The notes under the pieces are model-generated. The model did no database searches, was not told the origin of the DNA, and saw only the letters and a program-made list of their open reading frames with translations. 64,000 nucleotides of DNA. It comes from Tenrec ecaudatus (taxonomy: Eukaryota > Chordata > Mammalia > Afrosoricida > Tenrecidae). The stretch lies in the NCBI RefSeq assembly GCF_050624435.1, contig NC_134537.1:126022086-126086085 (forward strand). The letters are read 5' to 3'. Position numbers and translations under genes: made by a program. Within the stretch, counting starts at the first letter, position 1; each line of letters opens with the position of its first letter. Below are positions 49,311 through 61,695 of this stretch, in pieces.

Positions 49311-51200
49311 ACACTAGTTCTTATTAATGTGTGCTTTGGTTCTATGGCCTCTTACATTGCAATGGCTGTCGGTCATAACTCTAGACAGTGTGTTAAGTGT
49401 GCGGGCTGTGAACTACCTGAAGTCGGACTTACTATTTTGACAGTGTCCATAAGGAGAAAGCATTTATCTAGAGTAGGTTTGGTTGACATATTTCTTTAGT
49501 ACTGCTGTTAACACCAGAGCACTTTAAGCTGATGCAGGATCAAAAGCTCCACTGTGACTTGTGTCCAGAGTCATGAAGATAAAAGCAACGGAATCAAGTA
49601 TACGTTTAGAACGCAGCCCCTTGTTTGAGAAAACAAACTGGCCAGCCGTGTGGGTTGCCGCCATGAGCTGTAGTGGCAGACTCTTGAGTTTGGGGCTCCG
49701 TGTTTGTCCTGCGCAAGCCTCACATTTATTGACACCAGCTTTCTTCCAGCCGGCTAGTAACGAGAGAAAATCCACAGTGGGGCTTGCTTTTGCTTCCTTC
49801 CTGCCTCCTGACTCGAAGACACAGCCATTTCTAATGCAAACGACCTATATCGATAGTTTAGAAAATCCCCGCCAAATAACAGCTCTCATTTTGCACACAA
49901 CCCCATTGTCCGGAAGAACAAATGGAGAGGGGTATGTGGCTCTAGAGGGGAGAATGGGCCTCTAGAAATATTCCCTGCAGACAGTCCGGAAATGAGGACT
50001 GGATACACTCCCTGCAGCGTAGCCTAGCATGGTCAATTACAGCTGGCCTTCGATCCCAGCCCCCTTTGAGCAAAACGAGGGATTGGTATTTAAAGCAGTA
50101 AAAAGAGCAAAAAAACAAGGCAAACTGTGTTTGGAGTGTGGGAGAGGTTTGTCGCTGACAGACTGGTGCAGAGCAGAGCTGAATCAGGGCAGCGAGAGGG
50201 TGGGGCGTCCAGGACGCTGACCTGTTAAGCATGGTGTGTTTTCCCAAGAGAGAGTGACCTTGGACTTGCTTCCTGCCTTCTGAAAAGCCAAGAGACTGAA
50301 GAAGCTGGGGTGGCAGCGCACGAGTGGAGTGTTTTCAGATCAGCGATGTATCCCACAGTGACAATGTGAGGTGACAATGACCAAAAGCCGTGTAGGCGTC
50401 AGCTAGCTGGCGTGCAGGGCCTCGGGAGACCGTGTGGTTCAGCAACAGGGACAGCGCAGCCTTCTGGTGCGAGCGGCAGCCTGCGGTTTCTCTCTCTTCA
50501 GAAACGTTAAAAAATCTCACTTAAATCCTCAGCTCATCGCAGTCACACCCAAGAAAGCGAGGCCGAGCCCTGCAACGTGAGTCACTGCTGCACCACCATG
50601 CTCACGTCCTCGTCAACCGCTTAGAGCATCATCCTGGTCTAGTGGTAACTGCAGGCTCCAGTCTCTCAGCTCATTCCGTTTGCAATAATTCTACTTAGGC
50701 TAGAGAAACGTTAGCAAAGAGCAGGCCGTGGGGTAAGCAGGCCATGGGTGTGCCGCCGTCGCTGGAAACCATGCCCTGGAATGCCCGGTGTCTGGAGGAG
50801 ACTAGCTCGTGACCTTCATGAAGTCAAGTGCAACGGCCTATTTTCTGGTAGCCAGGACTCTTGAGTTCTTGCGAGCAGGGATTTGGTATATTTCTCTGCC
50901 TGCTTATTTTTTAAACAGACGTCAACAAGGAGTGCTGAATCAAGCTTGCGTATCTGAACCTAACTGGATTCAAATTCATAGACCTGTGATTGACACTTTC
51001 TTTGATCCTTTGGTTGGTTATATAAAATTTACAAAGTTGATTTTAAAAAATCTGATATGTTTAAATGCCCCTGGCTGCTATTAGTCAATTGATATACGTT
51101 CCTTTCTTTCAGAATTTTGAAGAATTGGAACAGGGATGAGCTAAAACGCATGACCTGTACAAAGGGGTCTGCTAAGAGACTAAGAACATACACATCGGTC

Positions 51201-51227
51201 GGTGTGTGTGTGTGTGTGTGTGTGTGT
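51201..51227. repeat. (GT)n microsatellite
   Basis: About 13 GT units. Confidence 0.95.
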
Positions 51228-52102
51228 CTGTTTAGCACATCTGAGGGAGGAACACACTGCTGCGCACGTAGGAAGCCCCCGTTGATGTAGCATCTTTCCC
51301 ACATTGATCGGGCAGTGTTGATAGCATTCATGACAGTACAGCTGCGGGCCTCATGTATGTATTAATTTCATGTAGAAGGATGGCGGTCTGCATCTTAAAA
51401 TAGCAAGACGGTGCGTTTATCTATTTGTTTTAATGTTTTCTCTAGTTGCTTCCTCGTTAGTCCAAGCGGTGGTTATGTGGTGCTTCTGAGCGGACCCCGG
51501 CTGAGAGCGCCTGGAGGGCACAGGAGACCCACTCCGTCGGTGGTTCCCAGGCTGTGCGCCTGATGAAAGCGGATCTGTTGAGTTTTTCTCCCGCCAGTTT
51601 CTCCACCCAGTTGTGCAGGTGAGTGCTTATCTGTTTAGCGAGCGGAACAACTGGTCTAGACGAGTGAGGCCGCTTATGGTACACTAGACTGTAGAAGGCA
51701 GCCAGGTGCATAGTCTTTACCCTTTTCTAATTTCACTTAGACATTCATGCCTGACAATAGGGTTCGTTTTTTATAGATTTGGGCACCTTTTTTGGTTGAT
51801 TTTTCTTCTTTTCACTTATTCCTAAGGCTCTGGCCATTTTGATGTCCAACAAGAAACCGAGGCTAGGGAGAGACCCCAGCAGGACCCCCCTGTCCAGTAA
51901 AAGGAAGTTCAGCTGGGATGGTAAGGATGATGCTTCTCAAGAGAATAGTACTCATTTGGGAAGTTGCACGAGAAAGCTCGAAGACGAGGAAGGATGTTTT
52001 GTTAAGTCAATGTTGATTAGTTCATCATACTGAATCAATATGTTTATCAAAGGCAGCATTCATTTAAGATCAAGGCTCAAAATCTTGGGCTTTCTTCTAG
52101 AG

Positions 52103-52295
52103 CAGTGGTTCTCAACCTGTGGGTCATGACCCCTTTGGGGGTCAAACGACCATTTCACAGGGGTCGCCCGATTCAGAACCACAGCAAAATTACAGTTGTG
52201 AAGTAGCAAACAAAAATAATTTTATGGTTGGGGGTTCACCACAACATGAGGAAGTGTATTTGAGGGTGCGGCCTGAGGAAGGCTGAGAATCTCTG
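52103..52295 (+). mobile_element. SPIN-like hAT MITE
   Basis: 193 bp. The left end is CAGTGGTTCTCAACCTG; the right end is the reverse complement of CAGAGATTCTCAGCCTT. Inside are GACCCCTTTGGGGGTCAAAC, AAAATAATTTTATGGTTGGG and CACAACATGAGGAAGTGTAT, as in SPIN. Flanks TTCTAGAG and CTCTGTAC may be a decayed target duplication. No coding capacity. Confidence 0.85.
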
Positions 52296-52729
52296 CTCTG
52301 TACCTTCTTCTTCCATATCATCAGATAATCTGCCTCCCTGTTTCACTGGCTGGCTCCTCCACTGCAAGCCGTCCTATCGGAGGTACAGTGGCTGTAGTGG
52401 AGCTTTGCAAAGCAGATCTTCAAGTCACTTTGAACACTGATCATGAGATTACCCTTCCTGGAAGGCCGCTCTGAGGCAGCCCCTATCTTGTTCACAAGGT
52501 ACCTCTCTGTTGTCCTGTTGACCAGACAGTTGCTCCTGGGAGTGTTCAAGGGCTGACGCCATCTATCCCTAACCTACCTTTCTCTCCACTCTCCTTGTTG
52601 CCAGCAGAAAGTTTCAATTCCATCAGGTGACCTTGATGCGCCTCCGACCAGGCTCATCTCTTTCACAGACCCCTGTAACAGATGCCTTTTTTCTGGAATC
52701 CTTTTCTGTCTGACCGCTCCTGGATCAGC

Positions 52730-52918
52730 ATTGGGTTCGCATAGGGTTAGCATTGGGTGACTAATCCAAGGGCTGGGGGTCCAAATCTATCCAGCTGCTC
52801 CCCCGGAGTCTGATGTAGCTGTCCACCCCCACAGAGATTTATAGTTCCACCTGTCCTGCAGGACTGCTGTGAGTTAGAGTTGACTCAACTGGCAAGGGGG
52901 TGGGACTTTTGGTTTTGT
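52730..52918 (+). mobile_element. Afrotherian SINE
   Basis: TAGGGTTAGCATTGGGTGAC head, GTGAGTTAGAGTTGACTCAA tail. Confidence 0.65.
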
Positions 52919-52959
52919 CTTGTTTTCTTTGCCTTCTTTTTACTCTTACATTTTAACAG

Positions 52960-53240
52960 ATTTCATTTTTAGGCCTAGCTCAAATAACCACACTTCCAAT
53001 GAACTCTTCCTTAAACTTTTCTGCACTCCTACCTCAAAGGAATTTCTTCCTCCACGGAGTTCCACTCCCAGGATAAGCCGTGGGTCTGATTAAGGGTCTG
53101 AGGACTATATGGGAAAATACTCTCTGTCACATATACAACCTTGTTTCCCTTAGTAGGTAGTGAGTCTTAGCAGCAGACACCTTGTCTTATACTACAGTGA
53201 GTCAAAGAGCCAAGCACACGGAAGGCAAGGAGCTGGCATG
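52960..53240 (+). mobile_element. L2-like fragment
   Basis: AATGAACTCTTCCTTAAACT then TAGCAGCAGACACCTTGTCT and AGAGCCAAGCACACGGAAGG resemble the L2 3' end. Diverged. Confidence 0.4.
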
Positions 53241-54465
53241 GATGGATTTCATAAAGAGGAACATCAATATAAAGGCAACAGTGCACTTTGCGTGCACGGT
53301 GCCTGATGGAGAGGCAGGGGTCAAAAGTGACCAGGACAGAGCACAGAGGGGAGGGCAGAAGGGGGATCCTGAGAGAAGGAATGGCCACCACGCCCCATGA
53401 GTTCGGACGCACAGGAGTTTGTGCTCTAAAGGAAGGTTCATAGCAATAAAGGCAAACATTTTGCTCCCAGAGAAAGCGAGGAGAGCGCGTGTCAAGCGAT
53501 TGTGAAATAAGTCTTTCCTCGGGCGTGCAGGGCATCCCTTCAAACCTGGCCGTGGGCACATATCAAGACAGGCCGCGCCGAGTGGTGGAACGGACAGTTG
53601 TTAGGTGGTCCCAATCTCCGCTCCCCATTTCTCAGTAACAGGTTTCAGGAAAGACATGCGACCTCTTTGTTGCCCCCCCTGTAACCCTGCAGGGCTGGTG
53701 TGTGGATCTGTGATAACATAGAAAAGACCTGGCACCACGCCTGCTATGTAAGAGGCCAGCTTGTTAAATGGGAGCTGCTCTGATAGCTTTCTTTCCCCTT
53801 CTTTTTCCTGTACTGCCTCCAGCACTTTCACATCGACTTGGTGTACACCTGTTTGTCTTTCTTCTTTTTCTCCAGTTACCAAGAAAGCCCGGCCAGAAAA
53901 ACTCTTTGCTATTCTGCTGTGCTTTCTAATAACAGAGCGTTGTGGGCTCTGGAGGCTGGGGAAATTTAGTGTTAATCTTAGCATGTGACTGAGTTTTTAG
54001 CTGATCGTAGACAAGATCAATAGGGGATTTCAGAGAAAGGTCAGGGAACCATGCCTGCTCACATTGATATGCAGCCAGCTCCCACATCTTTCAGAACTTT
54101 GGTTTTCATTGTCCTGGTTGCCCATTGCTACACAACGTTTAAACTGATTTTGCTGGTTTCTTCATGAGGGATCTCAAAATAGGTTTCTTTTTTTTAATGT
54201 TTCAAAATGTTTAATCTGGTAGTGATTTCATTAGCTATTTTAATGGCCAAATTAGAACTAGTATGTCCAATCTGTCTCATTCCTTTTCCAGTTGACTTTT
54301 AAATGTATTTTCCCTCCCCACTCCACCCCTTCCCTTCTCCTTGCAGTCCTGAGTAAGGTTTTCAAGTCGGAAGCACTCACACCGCCAACACTGGACCTTC
54401 TTGAGCTAAGTGAAGCATGGAAAACATTGGCGCCTACGGATTTGCTTCAAACATATTCATTCTCA

Positions 54466-54668
54466 GGTGCCCTGGTGGCATGGCGATCATACACTGGGCA
54501 GCTAATTGTAAGGTTAGCGGTTCAAAACCTCCAGCCACTCCAGGAGAAAGACAAGGCTTTCTACTCCCAAGAAGAGTGACAGTCTTAGAAACCCAGTGGA
54601 GGCAGTTCTACCTGTCCGATGGGGTCACCGTGAGTTGGCATCAACTCGATGGCAGTGAGTTTGAATTT
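54466..54668 (+). mobile_element. Afrotherian SINE, well preserved
   Basis: GGTGCCCTGGTGGCATGGCG head, AAGGCTTTCTACTCCCAAGA body, CATCAACTCGATGGCAGTGA tail and A/T-rich end. Confidence 0.9.
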
Positions 54669-55379
54669 TTTTAATATTCATTTTTAGTTTTGAAAGAAAA
54701 AGTCTTTTCCTCCTGAGTGATGCCAATGAAAATATTACTTCTTAAAACTAAAATGTAGCAGTTCTTCCAACTTAGGACTGATACACTAAAGGGAGAGACA
54801 CGTTTACAAGGAGACTAAGATAGCTTACACTTTGGGCTCTTTGCTTGCATGGGCTCTTTCCAATTCAAGTAAGGACCCCAGGCAATATGTCCACATGTGG
54901 ATTTATGTTTTGTTCTGTTCTAAATTTTACCAAGTAATATATTTTTCTACCCTTCTCTTTAAACGGGGTCCTCTAAATTAAATATGCTTTTGGCCCCAAC
55001 AAAACAAAAATCTGCCCTGGCTATCAGTCAAGCTACGCGGGACTCTCTACACTCCCCTTCATTTTAGATTCGTCCTGTTAACCATGGCTTCGATTATGCA
55101 AGTCAGAAACTGGAGCATCTTTTCCTGTTATATTTTATTGCGTAATGCAATTCATTTTATGACCCAACTTGAAAACACTCCCCAAATGTAGTTTAATGTG
55201 TGACACATTTCGCAATAATCGTTTAACTACGCAGATATAATTCCTCCCATGCCCTGTGATGGGGTTTCCTCTTTCATGGTGAAAGATGGCGAGAAAAGCA
55301 TTTCAGAGAGTCACATTGAGATGAAAGAGGACATGGAAACATGGAAACACATATAGCAACGTTTACGCGAGATGCTTAC

Positions 55380-55400
55380 CTATGTCTAAAATCTTTATTT
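55380..55400 (-). CDS. TENM3: TENM3 21-nt alternative microexon in the NHL domain (adds RNKDFRH)
   Basis: This 21-nt exon (phase 2 in and 2 out, so in frame either way) is bounded by acceptor ccaccaag and the strong donor gtaagc. Spliced between exons C and D it adds seven residues, RNKDFRH, between NHL blade 1 and blade 2; skipping joins [11 protein letters not shown] directly. Family knowledge: teneurins have an alternatively spliced seven-residue insert at this place (NKEFKHS-like in TENM2) that changes homophilic and latrophilin-dependent adhesion. The upstream tract is pyrimidine-rich and carries TGC on the transcript strand at 55411-55413 and 55424-55426, that is 11-13 and 24-26 nt before the exon. 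This is the usual layout of neural microexons activated by SRRM4 (nSR100). Regulation is inferred, not shown. Confidence 0.92.
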
Positions 55401-55430
55401 CTTGGTGGAAGCAGATAAAAAAGGCAGAAA
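55401..55430 (-). promoter_or_regulatory. TENM3: Pyrimidine tract with two UGC motifs before the microexon
   Basis: Transcript-strand sequence just upstream of the 21-nt exon is pyrimidine-rich with TGC at 55411-55413 and 55424-55426, ending ccaccaag. Short UGC motifs this close to the acceptor are what SRRM4 recognises in neural microexons. Binding is inferred. Confidence 0.6.
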
Positions 55431-56274
55431 AAAGAACACACAGTTAGAAAAAGCCTTCTAACATAGAATGAATTGAATATGGAGATTTTGATTGTTAGTA
55501 AGGAAAAGTTCCAAATGAAATGGAAATAGTAACCGGACATAATTTTTTTTAAGACCACGGCTGTTTAAGAAACATAGAGAATAGGACTGAACTCAGCAAA
55601 GCAAAGAGAGCAGTTGGTTATCATTGCTACTGGCACGATGGCGAACAGAGTAACGCCAGGTGAGGCGCTTTAGTTAAAGAGAGCAAATAGGTTTAGTTCT
55701 TTTATAATCATACCCCAAGGTCACAAAGAAATAAATGCTCTTATGACTTCACAATCTACATCACATAAATAGTCTAAAGAAAACAAAAGGGTTTTAAAAT
55801 CATCATTCTATGCTCCTAAAGTACAGAGAATTCATTGAAATCAAGTGAGGCATTTTAGATATGGGTTCATTTCACACTCTCTGACACATCTATACGACAG
55901 CGTGCACAAGGGGGCTCAAAGAGTGCATGTGGAGGAGGCATTCGTTTTTAATTCCATTTCCCATAAGTCTGGGAAGGCCCCTTGTGTGTTTTGTGGTTCC
56001 TTGGCTTTAATCAAGAACCTTCCTTCTACTCGGGAGATATTTAAACACTGGGATATTTATTTATGTTTAAATAAATAAATTAGTACATCAGATTCAACAT
56101 TTGTTTAAAAAGGCATGTTTAGCCCAGCTAAAATGCGCAGCGGTCTGGAATTTCAACACAACTGCAGTGCAATGCCAATCACCGATGTGCCACGTGCTCT
56201 GTTTCAAGGCACGCAAACGCAAAGCAATGAACTCTGACGAAAGTTTCAGAAGCCCAAGTTAAGGAAATACATAC
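55401..56274 (-). other. TENM3: TENM3 intron upstream of the microexon
   Basis: A compact 874-bp intron between exon C and the microexon, without recognised repeats. Its 3' end on the transcript strand is a long pyrimidine run with two TGC motifs directly before the microexon acceptor. Confidence 0.9.
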
Positions 56275-56524
56275 CTCAGTTCTAAAACACTTGTGACGTT
56301 TCCAGAAGGGAATATTCGCCGCACGTAGTTGAAATCTCCCACATAGAGACTGCCATCGATCCCACACGCTAATGCAACGGGGGCCAACAGTTTATTACCC
56401 TCAGCCTGGCCGTTGCAACTTGGGCACGAGATACTGCGCCTTCGTCCATTGCCCATTATGCTACTGACCACTGGAGGCTGCTGGGAGATAAACTGATTTT
56501 CCCCATTTCCCTTGTATAGTATAC
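56275..56524 (-). CDS. TENM3: TENM3 coding exon C (end of FN-plug, first NHL blade)
   Basis: This 250-nt exon (phase 1 in, 2 bases over) starts [18 protein letters not shown], passes an arginine-rich [14 protein letters not shown] turn, and then reads [22 protein letters not shown], a clear NHL repeat forming blade 1 of the beta-propeller. It ends SVLEL plus the two bases AG, which pair with the first base of whichever exon follows. The acceptor is ttttctag and the donor is gtatgt. The NVT in GNVTSVLEL is an N-glycosylation sequon. The exon lies directly before the 21-nt microexon, so it is the upstream partner in that splicing choice: AG plus A gives Arg when the microexon is used, AG plus C gives Ser when it is skipped. 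Confidence 0.93.
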
Positions 56525-58780
56525 CTAGAAAAAGCAAAAGAAGTTTTTCTTATGATAAAAAAATGCAAGGAGAAACAACAAGCATGTTCACAACTGATCT
56601 ACCAATCCATTTCACGGGTCAGCCCACGCCTTTTAGATTGGGGCAGCGGAAACTCTTATAAAGTTGGAGAGTACTTGGAAAGTGATAAGGGTTATTTTGT
56701 GACAAATAAACAAACAAATAAATGAATACATTGCTTTGGGGGAGTTCTGTTGTAAAGAAATCTCTTCAATTGCCCAATGCAGGCTATGATCAAGTTTATA
56801 AACTGTTATCTGTGATCAACTTAATGAAGTATGTGAGAAAAGACGTACATGAAGGAAGGCATAAAGAACCAAGAAGAAGGGGGCCTCCCATTCACAATGT
56901 GTGGCAGTGAGTCTCTAACATGGCTATACACCGGAACCTCTTGGGGAGCTATGAAGAAAATATCGATGCCTGGTTTCCACTCTGAGAAATCCTGCGTTCA
57001 TTTGCCTGGGGTGGGGCCTCGGCATGCAGGGCTTTCAAGACCCGCCCCCCTTGCCGGCAGCCATACTGCACCACCACGTTCTACAGCATGACCTCTAGAG
57101 CATGCTGAGCTTCCCTATGGTTACACACTAGGGAACATCTACACAGACTGACCCAACGAATAATAATGAACCCCAGAAACATCCCTAGCTCCCTGAAGAG
57201 TTTACCACTGATTTTATAAAAGTGAAACAATACTTCACAGAAGACAGGAAATACAAATTCTACCTCCAAAGCTGTTCACTGTAGTGAGGAACAATTTGAA
57301 TTAAACTATTCTACCAAGGAGCATTCTTCTCAATTACATGACTCATTTATATTATCATCTGATAGGAATGCCTGTACACACAGTTACTCAAAATTTAAAA
57401 CCTAACAGAACTGACATGCAAGAGCAATGTACTATTTAAAGTGAATTCTGTTATAAGGCTTAAAAGTGGCAATGATTTTAAGAAGCTGAAATGCCATTCC
57501 AGTCAGCTCCTTTTATGGACTTTAATGAAAACCTGAAAAAAGATACCTAATGACTGTTAACGGTTTTCACAGGTGGCAGCGAGATCTGAGCTGAGGTTCC
57601 AGTCCTGTTCATTTTGCCACGACTCCTTATACGCCAATGGCTCCCCTTGGCCTTCCTCAGGGCAACTGATGGTCAGCTTTTATTGTTCCATGCATATTTC
57701 ATGACAGTTTTCAGTGCGTTATCACCTGTGTAACCCCCTGCTACTCTATCCGAACTGACTTTAATGATGCACACACTTTATTTATCGAATGTTCTACGTT
57801 TCTTGGAGCCAATGATTACAGCTCTTCGCAGATACGCTGCTGAGACGGTCAATGCCATGAAAATGTAAACAAGAGCCTCGAGGCAGTGTCCCCACCCCTT
57901 TGGGAAAAATCTTCAGGTGAAGAAGAGATCAGAATAATTATGCTGCCTTCATACAGTTCGGGCACATTTGAGGTGGATTCCATGATTACATTTTTATTGC
58001 TTTGCTATTTGGGTGGTGTACTAATCATTGAGAATTTACATAAAGAAATCAAGAAAGATAAAATAGTCTTATTGAAATGTAAGGCAAAAAATAATCTAAA
58101 TAAGGGTGTATCGTAACAGATGAAATGTGCTTTTGCCTTGAATATTCAAAGAATACATCAATGATACTGAAGATCTTTCTTTCTGTGATTACATCATTTT
58201 GACAATTATGGAACTATCATTTCCCATAAAAGCCAGTTGCATAATTTTCATCCAAAGAATACTACAAGTCAGCCCACTGCTCTCTACTGCATCTGATTTA
58301 TTCAGTCATTACTTTGAACGATTGGCCCTTCCTGGCTCTCCTCTACTATGGCAGAACAGAAACGAACATTAGAAATTTACTTCCACGTTTCAGAGTGTCT
58401 GCCCAAACACCTGTCACTGTCTCCATTTTGCCTTCGCTTCCTTTGTAATGTGTTTCCATAGCTCCTCTACCTTGTCATGATTACAGATCACTTTGTTTAT
58501 TCAATTAGACACATGTCCCTTTGAACAGTCGCTAGTTGTCAAACTCCGCTGTGGGATACATTTGAAATTACAATCAGCTCACCCCACGTTTTCGTCTACC
58601 CAACATTTTTAAAGCCACACGTATTTTATAGTTTATAGCATTTTTTGGAGCGTACTATTTCAAAAATGTGTCTAGAGTCCTAGACACTAAACCAGCTGGG
58701 GTCTCAACAAAGAACAGAGCCCAGTGTTTAAATCTGTTTTGATTTTAACAAAAATCTAATGATATATTATTCTAGTTAGT

Positions 58781-58810
58781 ATGTATATATGTATGTATGT
58801 ATATATGTAT
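58781..58810. repeat. (GTAT)n/(AT)n microsatellite
   Basis: Short mixed run 34 bp before a SINE tail. Confidence 0.8.
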
Positions 58811-58843
58811 CTTCTGACCTACCCACCCATATCCAAAATCCAA

Positions 58844-59044
58844 ACCAAACTCACTGCCATTGAGTGGATGACCACTCACAGTGGCCCTATCAGGCAGGGG
58901 AGAACTGCCTCTTTGGGTTCCTCAGGCTCTAACTCTTTACAGGAGTAGAAAGCCTTGTCTTTCTCCCACGGAGCACCTGGTTGTCTCAAACTGCTGACCT
59001 AGCAGTTAGCAGCCTGATGTGTAACCACTGCTCCACCAGGGCCC
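58844..59044 (-). mobile_element. Afrotherian SINE, well preserved
   Basis: CAAACTCACTGCCATTGAGT tail, GAGTAGAAAGCCTTGTCTTT body, CCACTGCTCCACCAGGGCCC head in reverse. Confidence 0.9.
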
Positions 59045-59210
59045 ACCCATATGGTATACATATACACACAAGGAATAGCTGTGTTTCTTAACACACCTGC
59101 ATATTCTAAGCACATATCATGTGTATGGAGGATCATAATCATCTTGAATTTTGGAGGTGTGGGCTTTCCTAGATCTCATTCATTATCACCTTCCTACTGG
59201 CTCCGATACA

Positions 59211-59405
59211 GAGCCCTGGTGGTGCAGTGGGTTAGCACTGGACTGCGATGCACAACGTCTGCAGTTTGAAACTATCAGCTGCTCCGTGGGGGAAGATGGA
59301 GCTTTCTACTCCCATAGAGTCTCAGAAAATCACAAGGGCAGTTTTATCCTGTCCTGTAGGGTCACTGTGAGTGACCATCGACTCAATGGCAGTGAATTTG
59401 TTTGT
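59211..59405 (+). mobile_element. Afrotherian SINE, well preserved
   Basis: GAGCCCTGGTGGTGCAGTGG head, GAGCTTTCTACTCCCATAGA body, CATCGACTCAATGGCAGTGA tail. It is opposite in orientation to the copy at 58844-59044. Confidence 0.9.
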
Positions 59406-60425
59406 TTGTACTGGCTCATAACTTCTTGGGTAAAATCCAAGAAAGAAATGGCTAACTGGTTAAATTGTACCCCATATCCTCATAATAATGAAGATTCATC
59501 TAGATTAGAGAGATTTTACCTCCGTTTTGTTTTAAAATAACTTCTGGAGGAATTTAGCAATATGCTCAAACTGTGAAATCTAATTTTAAATCATTTCACC
59601 AAGAGCAGTGGCTAGCCCAAGTGGCACGTGACTCTGCATTTTGAAAGACCGCGCTGAAGTCCCATGTTCCACACGTGCCAGATGGAAGCTGCCTGGCTTG
59701 GGATGCCCACTGGTGGTCCAGGAGAAGCCTGAGATGATGTACGGAGCACCCCCCGTGCTCCAGAGGCCCACTTTCCCCATGCTTCCACTTCTCTGCTGCT
59801 ACGCGTGGCACTGGTGACTGGGCGCTGCTCCCAGCCTGCTGCTGTGCAAATGAATTGCAACCGATGTCCTGCTGGAACATGAGGAAATGGGAAGGTTCTC
59901 CTAGGCTTGTTTTTCTTATGCGTGGCGTGCTCACTAGATCTCCTCTTGGGGATAAGGCATTTTCCAAGCACTGGCTTGGAAGCTCTGCTCTGTCATCTAC
60001 TTGGTAGTTTTGTCGCAGCGAGGTCAATGCGGAATTTCAGCCATGTTTGTCAACGAGGAGGACACAGTTCCTTTATTAGGCTGTGCCCGAGGGTCGGCTA
60101 TTGCCTAGCCCACCCTGACCCCGAACTGCTAGCCCACCAAGGGTTTTCCACTGCACAGTTACAGGGGAGCAGGTGCTGGGCTAGCTCGCGGTGAGATGCA
60201 GTTAGAGGGAGCTGCAGTAAGTGCTGTTTACGTCAACTTTCTTTCCCCGGCAGGGAGGGCCATGTGGGCAGGTGAGGTTCACAGAGGAGGGCTGCGGCCA
60301 CTGTGGCATATTACTTGGCACCGTTGATGCTGAGGGAGGGTTGGGTTTTCAGCTTAAAACAAAATGGTGGTACTTAGGGTAAAGTGGGCTGTGACAGTGT
60401 AAATGGACCCTGTCCAGCCCCCACC

Positions 60426-60600
60426 AACAAAACAAAACAAAACAAAAACAAAAAACTCAACCATGAAAATTAAAAAAATACAAACAAAACCAAACTCACT
60501 GCCACGGAGTCAAGCCCGGCTCGTAGGGACCCTGTAGGGCAGGGTGGCACTGCCCTTGCGGGTTTCTGACATTGTGACGCTTGGCGAGAGCAGAGAGCCG
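60426..60600 (-). mobile_element. SINE fragment with A-rich tail
   Basis: The (AAAAC)n run at 60426-60456 and A-rich stretch to 60490 form the tail of a reverse SINE (ACTCACTGCCACGGAGTCAA). The head half is missing. Confidence 0.75.
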
Positions 60601-61695
60601 CGCGACCCTTGCACGTTTAACTGTATTACACATTCACTGTAGCAGTCTGAACCATCCAAAGAACCCGGGGAGTCGAAAACTAGATTATTCCACCCAGACT
60701 CTGCAATGGCCTCTCTGGCTGCTTGTGGAAGGGAGGGGGCCCAGAGAGTGACGAGGGCAACGTCGTTGGTCAGGAAAGCAGTGCAGTCGTTTCTCTGGGA
60801 CACTTTCTTTCCTGGGAAAGCACCTGGACACAATGCCAGAAAGACAAGCCTCTGGTGACTATAATCATACTTTTTGGGGAGACTAAGCTGGTCAGCTTTT
60901 GGAGAAATCTCGCTTTGGGTCTGTCTGCAGGATCTGGAGGAAGGGAGTCTGGCTTCCACAGAGCAATGCGGTCAAAGCAGTGTGCAATGTTCCCTTGACA
61001 CATTCATGGGTCTGCTACAAGCCATACCTGTCATTCTTGCTTCCCCACCCCCCTCAGGTTATTTGTTTTAATTCCCCGCCCCCCAATAATAGACACCAAG
61101 TCAAATAACAGTACATGCAACCCAGTTTGACAGGCAGAATCTTTTTGTTTCTCAAAGTGCAGTCTGACCAAATTAGAAAAACAACAACTAGATACTTGTC
61201 AGAATAAGTTAGCTACTTAAGGATTAAGATCTATTAGGAATATTTTGGCAAAAATCAAATGGATTTTCCCATTAATTTATTATAATTATTATTATCATTA
61301 ACCCATCTATCTTTAGTAAAGGTTCCCAAAGAATGTATTTGTTTATTTAAAGATTGCATCACTTGGTTATTAAAGACCATTCTACTTGACGTTATTTTGC
61401 ACGAGGTGGTGCGGGCTCACACTTGCTGAGTCCCTGCAGAGTCAGAGGCTCCTAAGCAGGGCTGCAGTGAAGGCAGAGCCACCTGAAGTCTGCTCTCTGT
61501 AGCAACAAACTCCATCACTCACATTCTAAGGGGAAAGCTATTTTTGTGATGAACATATGCACATTTTAGCTCATTAGGCTTTTACAGTCCTTAAAAACAT
61601 ACTTTGTTTGCTTACCCATCCTAATTGCACTGTACACATAGGGTAAAAATGCTGCCTCAATGTAATCAGTTTGAAGGTGAGCAATAGGATCGTAC

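Larger units (their letters stand above)
46237..55379 (-). other. TENM3: TENM3 intron between the microexon and exon D
   Basis: 9143 bp. It holds an AFRO-type SINE (47035-47312), a MIR (48450-48640), an unclassified repeat copy (48715-49195), an RTE1 piece (49200-49310), a (GT)n run (51201-51227), a SPIN-like MITE (52103-52295), further SINEs and an L2-like piece. In 46330-47030, 47320-48440, 49320-51190, 51230-52090 and 53250-54460 I recognise nothing. Confidence 0.9.
56525..61695 (-). other. TENM3: TENM3 intron between exons B and C
   Basis: 5171 bp containing an inverted SINE pair (58844-59405), a (GTAT)n run and a SINE piece with A-rich tail (60426-60600). In 56530-58770, 59410-60420 and 60610-61690 I see no gene or named repeat. 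Confidence 0.9.

Noticed and set aside
200..60600. tRNA genes suggested by A-box/B-box-like motifs
   Set aside because: All lie in SINE heads with SINE bodies following; no intact cloverleaf.
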